Below are positions 34,751-43,187 of a stretch of DNA of 64,000 nt, piece by piece. The stretch's first letter is position 1. Every line of letters begins with the position of its first letter. The notes beneath the pieces are model-generated. The model worked only from the letters and a program-made list of their open reading frames with translations, made no database searches and was not told where the DNA came from. The translations under genes and the position numbers were made by a program. The stretch covers positions 930,001 to 994,000 of the forward strand of contig CAWBRY010000004.1 in NCBI GenBank assembly GCA_963791295.1. The letters are read 5' to 3'. Source of the stretch: CAWBRY01 sp963791295. GTDB taxonomy: Bacteria > Bacteroidota > Bacteroidia > Chitinophagales > Chitinophagaceae.

Positions 34751-35836
34751 TCAACGGGCATATTCAAGCGCTGTCCTGACTATTTCAGCAATTCTCATGA
34801 CATCACTTTTTTGCAGATCATGAAAGAGCGGGAGGCACAATACTCTTTTTGATATGTCTTCGGAATGAGGGCATTGGTTGCCTTCATGATACGGCATCCG
34901 ATTCAGGGAGGGATAAAAATACCGGCGCGTATTGATCCCTTTCGTCGCGAGTTCATCCTTCACTCTCAATAAGGTCTCTTCCGAATCAAAAACGACCGGG
35001 TAATACCCATAATTATACTCAAAAACTTTTTTGCCATAATTCGGTTTATGAACAGGCGCCGATTTAAGCATATCATCATACCAGGAAAATATTTGTTTCC
35101 GGAGACTGATCAGGTTTTGCACTTCATCTAATACAGTCAGTCCCATGGCTGCGTGGAACTCGGAATTCTTGGCATTGATCCCGATACTAAAGTAGTCGTC
35201 GCCAATATGGCCAAACTGACGGTAGAGCATGAGTTGATGTGCAATATCATCGTCATTGCAGATAATGCATCCGCCCTCTACAGTATGAAAGATCTTTGTA
35301 GCATGAAAGCTGCAGGTACTTATATCTCCGTAACTCAAAAGCGCGTTTCCATTATAAGTGCATCCAAACGCATGCGCTCCGTCATAAATTACTTTCAGCC
35401 CATATTTGCCCGCAATATTCTGAATCTTTTCTATTTCGCAGGGAAATCCATATACATGCGTCGCCAGTATGGCTTCTGTATTTTCCGTAATAGCTTCCTC
35501 TATTTTATCCGCATCGATGCAGTAGTCCCGATCATTTATATCAACAAAAACTGGTTGACAGCCCTCCCATAGTATTGCATTGGTAGTTGCGACATAGGAA
35601 AAGGGAGTGGTGATCACTTCTTTGGTAATGTTGTATACTTTCAGCGCCATCTGTAAAACGATGGTGCCGTTTGTTGTAAAAAACAAGTTTCTGACACCCA
35701 GGTATTCCTTCAATTTCGTCTCCAGCTCCAATAACAACTCTCCATTGTTAGTGATCCAACCCTTGTCCCAGGCTCTTTTCAAATGAGCGGCATATTTATC
35801 AAAGGACGGCAGAAAAGTCTTGGTTACATTGATCAT
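34751..35836 (-). CDS. DegT/DnrJ/EryC1-type sugar aminotransferase, VioA-like
   Basis: A PLP-dependent aminotransferase of 361 residues acting on a keto-sugar nucleotide. The N-terminus has GWITNNG and LFFTTNGT; the PLP-Asp region is VIYDGAHAFG; the Schiff-base lysine is in SFHATKIFHTVEGG. The pattern WITNNG ... ATHVYGFPC ... SFHATK resembles VioA and related enzymes that make dTDP-4-amino-4,6-dideoxyglucose. RmlA and RmlB in the same operon would supply the dTDP-4-keto-6-deoxyglucose substrate. A WbpE-like role in the diacetamido-uronate route is the alternative but fits less well. Confidence 0.85.
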   Translation of the reverse strand: MINVTKTFLPSFDKYAAHLKRAWDKGWITNNGELLLELETKLKEYLGVRNLFFTTNGTIVLQMALKVYNITKEVITTPFSYVATTNAILWEGCQPVFVDINDRDYCIDADKIEEAITENTEAILATHVYGFPCEIEKIQNIAGKYGLKVIYDGAHAFGCTYNGNALLSYGDISTCSFHATKIFHTVEGGCIICNDDDIAHQLMLYRQFGHIGDDYFSIGINAKNSEFHAAMGLTVLDEVQNLISLRKQIFSWYDDMLKSAPVHKPNYGKKVFEYNYGYYPVVFDSEETLLRVKDELATKGINTRRYFYPSLNRMPYHEGNQCPHSEDISKRVLCLPLFHDLQKSDVMRIAEIVRTALEYAR

Positions 35837-35845
35837 GAGGGTATA

Positions 35846-36610
35846 TTAAATAATTTTTTTTGAATCGATCAGTCCCCCTTTTCTTACAAATACTAATTCG
35901 ACCAACCACAGCACCGGGGGCTGGAATGGACGATTGAGATCGGTAATATCAAATAAGTTGTATCCCTTTTCGTCCATATAATTTATCAATTTCTGAATAT
36001 TGTTATTAAATTCTTTATTAACCACAGCGGCTTCCACCATGAATATTTCCGTCTTACCAAAATAGTCGCTGGCGCCATTCAAAACTTCAATATCCAACCC
36101 TTCCGCATCTATTTTTATCAGATCTGGTAGCGGTCGATCCGATCCGCTTAACAATTGATTTAAGGTGACGACCGGTATGTCTATTTGCTTTAATCCTTCT
36201 TTCCTGGCATCCTCTTCGGTATACCTGAATGAACAACTATCATCCCGGTCGACCAAGGTGAATTTAAATGTGCCAGGAGCAGCGCCGGCGCCCACAGCAT
36301 GAAACTTTATTTTTGGATTGGCAACGATCAGGTCCTTTACAGAATCTTCCATCCAGTATTGGGGCTCCAACAAGGTGTAATATGCATCAGGAAAAAAAAC
36401 GAGGGCCTCTCTTGTCCACGAACCGTGATTGGCTCCAACGTCTACAATATGTCGCGGGTTGAATTGAAGATTTTTTAATACCGAATAAAAATTATCTAAG
36501 AGGGAATTCTTGGTCGAAATCTTTTTTTTTGTTTTTATTGAGTCATAACCCAGCCGTACAGCCAGGGGGTCAAAAATCTTTTGCAAGCCTTTCCGGATAA
36601 TTTTCTTCAT
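35846..36610 (-). CDS. FkbM-family methyltransferase
   Basis: A 254-residue SAM methyltransferase from the start MKKIIRKGLQKIF (ATG at 36610), one base after the ABC ATPase stop. It has IVDVGANHGSWTREAL (motif I), YTLLEPQYW and LPDLIKIDAEGLDIEVLNGA (FkbM signature). The frame is open further upstream but only inside the ATPase gene. This is the second FkbM enzyme of the operon and is clearly different from the one at 30051-30797. Confidence 0.86.
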   Translation of the reverse strand: MKKIIRKGLQKIFDPLAVRLGYDSIKTKKKISTKNSLLDNFYSVLKNLQFNPRHIVDVGANHGSWTREALVFFPDAYYTLLEPQYWMEDSVKDLIVANPKIKFHAVGAGAAPGTFKFTLVDRDDSCSFRYTEEDARKEGLKQIDIPVVTLNQLLSGSDRPLPDLIKIDAEGLDIEVLNGASDYFGKTEIFMVEAAVVNKEFNNNIQKLINYMDEKGYNLFDITDLNRPFQPPVLWLVELVFVRKGGLIDSKKII

Positions 36611-36611
36611 C

Positions 36612-37856
36612 TTATTGTGCCATTTCCCATTTAAACTCCGGCTTGATATATCCAGGCTCCTTCCCCATCCAGGCGCCAATTTCGCGCTCCCCTTCATGGA
36701 TGCGGATAGAAAAGATGTCTTTTTCGACAAAAATGGTGTTCCTCTTGTCTTCTATAATATATAAGGTAAAATAAAAGCTCCCTATATTCAGAAAGCCCTT
36801 TGGGAATATGCATTTTAAACTGTTCCGGCCATTCTTCAGCCTTAGTCCTGTATGGAGATGGGTAAATGTAAACAAACTGGTTCCATCCTCTCCATTAATT
36901 ACATAGGTCAAATGGTAGTTTTCAGCTTTGCCGTTTTTGATAGTTACCACCGTATTCAATTCGATTTCCTGGTATTCGTCCAGAGAATCTTCGATATTTC
37001 TTCCCTGGGCCTTCACACTTATTTCATGCAATTGGAAAGCGGATTTATCGTATTCGGTTCCAAAAATTTTCTGATGCCTGTTCTCCGTTCCTCCCTGTAG
37101 ATAATAATTGATTGCACTGGTGGTCTCATCCATAATCTTGATACTACCGTTTTCCAAAACCATAGCGTGACTACAAAGACTTTTTATGGCAGCCATGTTG
37201 TGACTTACAAACAGTACGGTCCTGCCGTCCTTCTGGCTCACATCATTCATCTTCCCCAGGCATTTTTTTTGAAATTCTGCATCGCCAACTGCCAACACTT
37301 CATCGACTACCAGCACCTCTGGTTCCAGGTGGGCAGCGACTGCAAAAGCCAATCTCACATACATACCACTGCTATATCTTTTAACGGGAGTGTCGAGAAA
37401 TTTCTCTACGCCTGCAAAATCAACGATCTCATCAAATTTTTTCCTGATCTCCAAGCGGCTCATCCCTAGTATCGCCCCATTGAGAAAGATGTTCTCGCGG
37501 CCCGTTAGTTCATGATGGAACCCGGTGCCGACCTCCAGAAGTGAAGCTACACGTCCATTGATCTCTATTCTTCCGGTAGTCGGTTCGGTAATGCGACTTA
37601 AGACTTTTAACAACGTACTCTTTCCCGCTCCGTTTCTACCCATGATACCTATTGCTTCACCGCGTTGAACCTGGAAAGAAACATTTTTTAAAGCCCAAAA
37701 ATCTTCCTTACGGGGAACGGGAGCTTCATTTCCCTTCATGATTCTCCGGGCACCTCTTGAGATCACATCTCGCAGAGCAGTATACCTTTCCTGTTTTTCA
37801 TGGGAAATGACATACTTCTTACCAAGTCCTTGCACTTTTATGATGGGTTCAGCCAT
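36612..37856 (-). CDS. wzt: Polysaccharide ABC exporter ATPase with C-terminal glycan-binding domain (Wzt)
   Basis: The nucleotide-binding subunit of an O-antigen-type ABC exporter. Walker A is GRNGAGKST (residues 73-81), the signature is YSSGM (161-165), Walker B is VLVVDE (181-186), followed by VLAVGDAEFQKKC, a hallmark of Wzt/TagH-like ATPases. Residues from about 250 to 414 form a separate beta-rich domain, which in Wzt proteins binds the modified end of the glycan and selects it for export. It is 6 bp from the permease gene. Confidence 0.93.
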   Translation of the reverse strand: MAEPIIKVQGLGKKYVISHEKQERYTALRDVISRGARRIMKGNEAPVPRKEDFWALKNVSFQVQRGEAIGIMGRNGAGKSTLLKVLSRITEPTTGRIEINGRVASLLEVGTGFHHELTGRENIFLNGAILGMSRLEIRKKFDEIVDFAGVEKFLDTPVKRYSSGMYVRLAFAVAAHLEPEVLVVDEVLAVGDAEFQKKCLGKMNDVSQKDGRTVLFVSHNMAAIKSLCSHAMVLENGSIKIMDETTSAINYYLQGGTENRHQKIFGTEYDKSAFQLHEISVKAQGRNIEDSLDEYQEIELNTVVTIKNGKAENYHLTYVINGEDGTSLFTFTHLHTGLRLKNGRNSLKCIFPKGFLNIGSFYFTLYIIEDKRNTIFVEKDIFSIRIHEGEREIGAWMGKEPGYIKPEFKWEMAQ

Positions 37857-37862
37857 TAAAAC

Positions 37863-38690
37863 TCAGATGAGGTCAGCAAATTTTTTCTCCATTTTCCTGA
37901 ATTGAACAATGGAAAGGATAATAAAGAATAAGGTCACACCTAACGAAATATAGAAGGGATAACGCAGGAATGGATTAGGAGCATCCTTTACGATACACCA
38001 GCGAAAGCCGTCTATGACTCCAACCATCGGATTGAGTGCGTATAGTCCCTGCCATTTCTCCGGGATCACCGAACTGCTGAAGCCGACCGGCGAAATAAAC
38101 AATCCAAATTGCACGATGAAGGGAACTATGTGTTTAAAGTCCCGGTATTTAACATTTAGCGCAGAGAGATAAAGTCCGGGTCCAAATGAGGCGACAACCA
38201 CCATGATCCAGAACAATGGCAGGAAGAATATCTCTACCGGTGGCACATAACCGTAAAAAACAAATAGGCCCAGGAGTATAACAAAGGAAATAAGAAAGTC
38301 AATGAAGCTGGAAATGATGGAGCTGGCAGGAATGATGAGCCTGGGGAAATAGATCTTGGAGATCAATCGCTCATTGCCGATCAGGCTATTGCTGCTTTCG
38401 GAAAGGGAATTGGAAAAGAATTGCCAGGGAAGAAGGCCGGCAAATACAATGATGGCGTAAGGAGCATTTCCATACGAATGCATCTTGGCGATGTCGCGGA
38501 ATACAAATGTGAATACAAGCATGGTGAGCAGGGGTCGAATCACTGCCCATAGCACACCCAGCACGGTTTGCTTATACCGGACCTTAATATCACGCCAGCT
38601 AAGGATATAAAATAATTCCCGGTATCGCCACAGGTCTTTCCAATAATTCTTTTCTGTGCGTCCGGGTTCGATAACTATGCGAAAGCTCAT
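37863..38690 (-). CDS. wzm: Polysaccharide ABC exporter permease (Wzm)
   Basis: A 275-residue ABC-2 type permease with six predicted membrane helices. It has the N-terminal amphipathic segment YRELFYILSWRDIKVRYKQTVLGVLWAVIRP and the end LSIVQFRKMEKKFADLI, both standard for Wzm. It forms the membrane channel with Wzt and moves the lipid-linked glycan across the inner membrane. Confidence 0.93.
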   Translation of the reverse strand: MSFRIVIEPGRTEKNYWKDLWRYRELFYILSWRDIKVRYKQTVLGVLWAVIRPLLTMLVFTFVFRDIAKMHSYGNAPYAIIVFAGLLPWQFFSNSLSESSNSLIGNERLISKIYFPRLIIPASSIISSFIDFLISFVILLGLFVFYGYVPPVEIFFLPLFWIMVVVASFGPGLYLSALNVKYRDFKHIVPFIVQFGLFISPVGFSSSVIPEKWQGLYALNPMVGVIDGFRWCIVKDAPNPFLRYPFYISLGVTLFFIILSIVQFRKMEKKFADLI

Positions 38691-38714
38691 ACGATGGACC
38701 TATTTCGTGTAATC

Positions 38715-39617
38715 TCAGCTCTCTTTTTTGTTTCTAATATCATGTACCAGGCTGATCACTTTCATGTTTTCCTGTAGCGAAAACCCTTTGCCTTCCAGGA
38801 TCGCTTCATATGACCTGGTATGTAGTTCTGTGAATCCTTCACTGAATTCAATTTCTTCTCCGTCGACAGTGAGAGAACGAAAGGTTCTCTTTCCGGCATT
38901 CTTCACGTCCTCAGGCAGGGTGCCTGCATCAATGCTCAAAAACCAATCAACGGTTGCCCTTTCCAATTCCAATTTGCCGGAGGCTGTTTCGCGCCCGTGC
39001 TCATAAACCACATTATATTTTACATCCCCGAAGATCCAGATCAACATATCGAAAAAATGTACGCCAATATTGGTAGCAATGCCTCCGCTCTTTTGCAGAT
39101 CTCCTTTCCAGCTGGTGTGGTACCAGTGGCCGCGAGAAGTGATATATTTTAGGTTGACTGTATATTTTTTTCCTTCACCACCGCTTTGAATCTTTTCCCT
39201 GAGTGCGATGATCACCGGATGCATGCGCAATTGAAGAATAGTATTCACCCGATGACCCGTCTCTTTCTCAATTTCAAGCAACGCATCAATATTCCATGGA
39301 TTCAATACCAGTGGTTTCTCACATATAACGTCGGCACCTATGCGAAGACCAAAGCGTATATGGGCATCATGTAAATAATTCGGAGAGCACACACTCACGA
39401 AGTTGGTAAGAATTTTTTCCCGTCTCAATTTTTCAATATGGCGGTCAAAACGCTCAAATTCTGTAAAGAAATCGGCGCTGGGAAAATAACTGTCAAGGAT
39501 ACCAACTGAATCATGCTTATCCAGGGCAGCGAGCAGATTATTGCCTGTGTCTTTTACCGCTTTCATGTGACGCGGAGCAATATATCCTCCCGCACCGATA
39601 AGCACGAAATTTTTCAT
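38715..39617 (-). CDS. Gfo/Idh/MocA-type UDP-uronate 3-dehydrogenase, WbpB/WlbA-like
   Basis: A 300-residue oxidoreductase closely matching the WbpB/WlbA pattern: it begins FVLIGAGGYIAPRHMKAV, has VSVCSPNYLHDAHI and CEKPLVLNP (catalytic Lys), then GHWYHTSWKGDLQKSGG, ATNIGVHFFDML and ITVDGEEIEFSEGFTELH-type text near the end. These enzymes oxidise C3 of UDP-N-acetylglucosaminuronate. The WbpD-like acetyltransferase gene lies 19 bp upstream, as in known diacetamido-uronate clusters. Confidence 0.9.
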   Translation of the reverse strand: MKNFVLIGAGGYIAPRHMKAVKDTGNNLLAALDKHDSVGILDSYFPSADFFTEFERFDRHIEKLRREKILTNFVSVCSPNYLHDAHIRFGLRIGADVICEKPLVLNPWNIDALLEIEKETGHRVNTILQLRMHPVIIALREKIQSGGEGKKYTVNLKYITSRGHWYHTSWKGDLQKSGGIATNIGVHFFDMLIWIFGDVKYNVVYEHGRETASGKLELERATVDWFLSIDAGTLPEDVKNAGKRTFRSLTVDGEEIEFSEGFTELHTRSYEAILEGKGFSLQENMKVISLVHDIRNKKES

Positions 39618-39636
39618 TCAAAAAAATTTAGGGTGA

Positions 39637-40209
39637 CTATTTGATCCGTTTTACCTGGTTATTCTGCAAGGAATATATTTGCCCGCTTTCCGGACAGACC
39701 GCATTACCACGCTCATCGAATTTCAAGCGGTGTCCAAATTCACTCATCCATCCCGATTGCCTGGCTGGATTGCCCATCACTAACGCATATGCCGGCACCG
39801 GTTTTGTCACCACCGCACCCGCTCCTATAAAAGCAAATTCGCCAATTTCATTTCCGCAGACGATAGTGGCATTTGCGCCGATGGAAGCGCCTTTCTTTAC
39901 CAGGGTTTGCATGTATTCATGCTTCCGGCTCACGGCGCTTCGCGGATTAAACACATTGGTGAACACCATGGAAGGGCCCAAAAAAACGTCGTCCTCGCAG
40001 ATCACTCCTTCATAAATAGATACGTTATTCTGAACACGCACATTATTTCCCAGTCTTACTTTCGGTGAAACCACAACATTCTGACCGAGATTGCAGTTTT
40101 CCCCCAATTCACATCCAGTCATGAGATGACTAAAGTGCCAGACCTTGCTTCCCTTTCCAATTTGGCAACCATCGTCAATGATCGCAGAAGGGTGAACGAA
40201 ATAATCCAT
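39637..40209 (-). CDS. UDP-amino-sugar N-acetyltransferase, WbpD/WlbB-like
   Basis: A 190-residue left-handed beta-helix acyltransferase with YFVHPSAIIDDGCQIGKGSK, SKVWHFSHLMTGCELGENC and the end segment YALVMGNPARQSGWMSEFGH, all typical of WbpD/WlbB. It would acetylate the 3-amino group of the UDP-uronate after amination. It lies between rmlA (19 bp) and the WbpB-like gene (19 bp). Confidence 0.9.
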   Translation of the reverse strand: MDYFVHPSAIIDDGCQIGKGSKVWHFSHLMTGCELGENCNLGQNVVVSPKVRLGNNVRVQNNVSIYEGVICEDDVFLGPSMVFTNVFNPRSAVSRKHEYMQTLVKKGASIGANATIVCGNEIGEFAFIGAGAVVTKPVPAYALVMGNPARQSGWMSEFGHRLKFDERGNAVCPESGQIYSLQNNQVKRIK

Positions 40210-40228
40210 GTTTGATTTTGAGATGACG

Positions 40229-41098
40229 TTATTTTATTTCACTGGAAAGTTGCTTCAAGTAAATACCATAACCACTCTTACTCAATTCGTCGGCGATCTC
40301 CATCAAGCTTTCTTGTGAGATAAATCCATTTCGCCAGGCCACTTCTTCAATACAACCTATCTTATGCCCCTGCCTCTTTTCAATTACTCTCACAAATTCA
40401 CTGGCATCGCTGAGGGATTCAAAGGTTCCCGTGTCCAACCAGGCAGTACCTCTGTCCAGGATGGTTACTTTCAACTGGCCCTTTTCCAGATAGATCTTGT
40501 TTATGTCGGTGATCTCATATTCCCCGCGACCGGAAGGCTTTAGGTTTTTGGCAATTCTTACCACTTCATTGTCGTAGAAATAAAGACCCGGTACAGCATA
40601 CTTTGATTTAGGATGAGCCGGCTTTTCTTCGATAGAGATCGCTTTCAGATTTGCATCGAACTCAACGACCCCGTAGCGCTCAGGATCAGAAACATGATAT
40701 GCGAATACATACCCGCCGCTCACATTGGTCAAATCTCTTAGTTGCTGACCCAGGCGGGATCCGTAAAAAATATTGTCGCCCAGTATAAGAGCTACTTTAT
40801 CCTTACCGATAAAGTCGTCACCGATCATAAATGCCTGTGCAAGACCCCGCGGTTCTTCCTGAATAGCATATTCAAAATGGCATCCTACCCTGCTACCATC
40901 ACCCAACAATCTCTTGAATTGAGGATTGTCTTCGGCAGTGGTAATAATTAGGATCTCTTTAATTCCCGCCATCATCAGAACGGAAAGCGGGTAATAGATC
41001 ATGGGTTTATCATAGATCGGCATCAACTGCTTGGATATCGCCTTGGTGATGGGATAGAGTCGCGTGCCGGATCCGCCTGCCAGAATAATTCCTTTCAT
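40229..41098 (-). CDS. rmlA: Glucose-1-phosphate thymidylyltransferase
   Basis: Makes dTDP-glucose from glucose-1-phosphate and dTTP. A 289-residue protein with the nucleotide-binding loop GIILAGGSGTRLYPIT (residues 3-18), SKQLMPIYDKPMIYYPL, ILGDNIFYG and GRGEYEITDIN, together diagnostic of RmlA/RfbA. It is 41 bp downstream of rmlB. No rmlC or rmlD is present in the window, so the product probably does not go to rhamnose here. Confidence 0.95.
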   Translation of the reverse strand: MKGIILAGGSGTRLYPITKAISKQLMPIYDKPMIYYPLSVLMMAGIKEILIITTAEDNPQFKRLLGDGSRVGCHFEYAIQEEPRGLAQAFMIGDDFIGKDKVALILGDNIFYGSRLGQQLRDLTNVSGGYVFAYHVSDPERYGVVEFDANLKAISIEEKPAHPKSKYAVPGLYFYDNEVVRIAKNLKPSGRGEYEITDINKIYLEKGQLKVTILDRGTAWLDTGTFESLSDASEFVRVIEKRQGHKIGCIEEVAWRNGFISQESLMEIADELSKSGYGIYLKQLSSEIK

Positions 41099-41139
41099 TT
41101 AACTGATCAGTTATTGGGGGAAATTAATTTTTCTGAACC

Positions 41140-42198
41140 CTATCTCCTGACGTATTGCTTCTCATAATAATGCTGATAGTCGCCGGTAGTCACATGATTC
41201 AACCAATCCTTATTATCAAAATACCAGTCTATCGTAAGTTTTAATCCCTCTTCAAATGTGACACTGGGTTTCCAACCCAATTCCCGGTTAATCTTGGAAG
41301 CATCGATGGCATATCTCCGGTCATGTCCCGGACGGTCCTTTACGTAAGTAATTAGTTGGTCGCTGGTGCCGGGCTTATTTCCCAACTTTTCATCCATTAG
41401 TTTACAAAGGAGCTTCACCAGATCGATGTTCCTCCATTCATTAAAACCGCCTATATTATAAGTCTCGAAATCATTTCCTTTATGAAATACGAGATCGATG
41501 GCTAATGCATGATCCTTTACGAACAACCAGTCACGCGTATATAAACCATCGCCATAAACAGGCAGCGGTTTTTTTGTAATAATGTTATGAATAAAAAGGG
41601 GGATCAGCTTTTCAGGAAAATGATTAGGGCCGTAGTTATTGGAACAATTCGTAATAATAACCGGCAAGTGATAAGTCTCTCCGTAAACTCTTACAAAGTG
41701 ATCCGAAGAAGCCTTCGACGCCGAATAAGGCGAATTGGGCGCATAAGGTGTTTCTTCAGTGAAGAAACCTGTTTCGCCAAGAGCTCCAAATACTTCATCT
41801 GTTGAAATGTGATAGAAACGCTTTCCTTGAAAATCGCCGCCCCAGTGATTTTTGGCCGCGTTCAGCATATTGACCGTTCCCAACACATTCGTATAGACGA
41901 AATCCAGTGGAGAAAATATCGATCGGTCGACATGAGATTCCGCAGCCAGGTGTATAATGCCATCCGGATCATGCATTGAAAACACCTGTTCAATCTCTTC
42001 TGTTTGAAGGATATTGGCTTTTTCAAACACGTAGTTTGGTGCGTTTTCAACATCCCGCAGGTTTTCCAGGTTACCCGCGTAAGTGAGTGCATCCAGATTT
42101 ACAATCTTATAATCCGGATACTTTGTAACAAATTGACGAACTACATGGGAGCCAATGAAGCCAGCGCCGCCGGTAATAACAATTGCTTTTTTAGCCAC
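41140..42198 (-). CDS. rmlB: dTDP-glucose 4,6-dehydratase
   Basis: Converts dTDP-glucose to dTDP-4-keto-6-deoxyglucose. A 352-residue extended SDR with ITGGAGFIGSHVVRQF, HLAAESHVDRSI, the catalytic segment HISTDEVFG (Asp-Glu) and YSASKASSDHFVR (Tyr-x3-Lys). RPGHDRRYAID near the end is a family signature. Its product is the expected substrate of the VioA-like aminotransferase in this operon. Confidence 0.96.
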   Translation of the reverse strand: MAKKAIVITGGAGFIGSHVVRQFVTKYPDYKIVNLDALTYAGNLENLRDVENAPNYVFEKANILQTEEIEQVFSMHDPDGIIHLAAESHVDRSIFSPLDFVYTNVLGTVNMLNAAKNHWGGDFQGKRFYHISTDEVFGALGETGFFTEETPYAPNSPYSASKASSDHFVRVYGETYHLPVIITNCSNNYGPNHFPEKLIPLFIHNIITKKPLPVYGDGLYTRDWLFVKDHALAIDLVFHKGNDFETYNIGGFNEWRNIDLVKLLCKLMDEKLGNKPGTSDQLITYVKDRPGHDRRYAIDASKINRELGWKPSVTFEEGLKLTIDWYFDNKDWLNHVTTGDYQHYYEKQYVRR

Positions 42199-42213
42199 GT
42201 ATATTATAAGGTT

Positions 42214-43173
42214 TTATACAACTTTGACTTGCTGCCGATACCATTGCAAAGTCGCTTTCAGACCATCCGTCACTGAAATTTTGGGGGAGTATCCCAATAG
42301 TTTTTTTGCCTTTGAAATATCTGCAAGACTATATTTGACATCTCCTCTTCGTTCAGGACCATGCATCGGCTCCAATGAACTGTTGGCCGCTTTCTTCAAA
42401 ACGTCGTATAATTCAGATAAAGACATTTGGGAGCCGCAGGCAATATTGTAAACCTGGTTCACAGCACCTTTATCGTTGGTAAATAAAGACAGAATGTTTG
42501 CCTCTACGGCATTAGCCACAAATGTGAAATCGCGGCTATGACTTCCATCACCATTGATAAGAGGCGGCTTATTTTCCAATATCCCTTTTACAAATAAAGG
42601 GATGACGGCAGCATAAGGACCGGCGGGATTTTGTTTTGGACCGAAAATATTAAAATAACGAAGGCCGATAAATTCCATGTCATACAAGTTGGCAAATACC
42701 TGCGCATAAAGCTCGTTCACCAATTTGGTGATGGCATAAGGAGAGAGCGGATTGCCGATGCGTTCCTCCACCTTTGGCAGCTCAGCATGATCGCCGTAGG
42801 TCGAAGAACTAGCCGCATAGACCACTCGGCTGATCTTTTTTTCCCGCGCAGCCGTAAAAATATTGAGTGTGCCGGTGATGTTCACTGAATTCGATGTCAC
42901 AGGATCATTGATAGACCGTGGCACTGATCCGAGTGCAGCCTGGTGAGAGATGAGATCAATGTTTTCACAGGACCTGAGGCAGGTATCATAATCGCGGATA
43001 TCGCCTTCCACAAATTCAAAGCTCGGATGGTTGAGGAAAGCTTCTATATTCTCCATGGATCCCGTGGCCAGGTTATCCAACACCCTTACGTGCGTTGCTT
43101 TTTCATCGACTAATAATGCTTCTACCAGGTTTGATCCAATAAATCCGGCTCCTCCCGTAACTAAAATTCGCAT
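42214..43173 (-). CDS. UDP-N-acetylglucosamine/UDP-glucose 4-epimerase, WbpP-like
   Basis: An extended SDR of 319 residues from the start MRILVTGGAGFIGSNLVEAL (ATG at 43173), 14 bp after the kinase stop. The open frame extends 20 codons further into the kinase gene but gives no sensible sequence. It has VLDNLATGSMENI, YAASSSTYGDHAELP, SPYAITKLVNELYA (Tyr-x3-Lys) and GLRYFNIFGPKQNP, matching WbpP-type epimerases that act on N-acetylated UDP-hexosamines. Confidence 0.88.
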   Translation of the reverse strand: MRILVTGGAGFIGSNLVEALLVDEKATHVRVLDNLATGSMENIEAFLNHPSFEFVEGDIRDYDTCLRSCENIDLISHQAALGSVPRSINDPVTSNSVNITGTLNIFTAAREKKISRVVYAASSSTYGDHAELPKVEERIGNPLSPYAITKLVNELYAQVFANLYDMEFIGLRYFNIFGPKQNPAGPYAAVIPLFVKGILENKPPLINGDGSHSRDFTFVANAVEANILSLFTNDKGAVNQVYNIACGSQMSLSELYDVLKKAANSSLEPMHGPERRGDVKYSLADISKAKKLLGYSPKISVTDGLKATLQWYRQQVKVV

Positions 43174-43187
43174 TTGTGCTAAGTGAT

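Noticed and set aside
36611..36730. Longer N-terminus for the second FkbM methyltransferase
   Set aside because: It lies wholly in the Wzt gene; the ATG at 36610 directly after the Wzt stop is the natural start.
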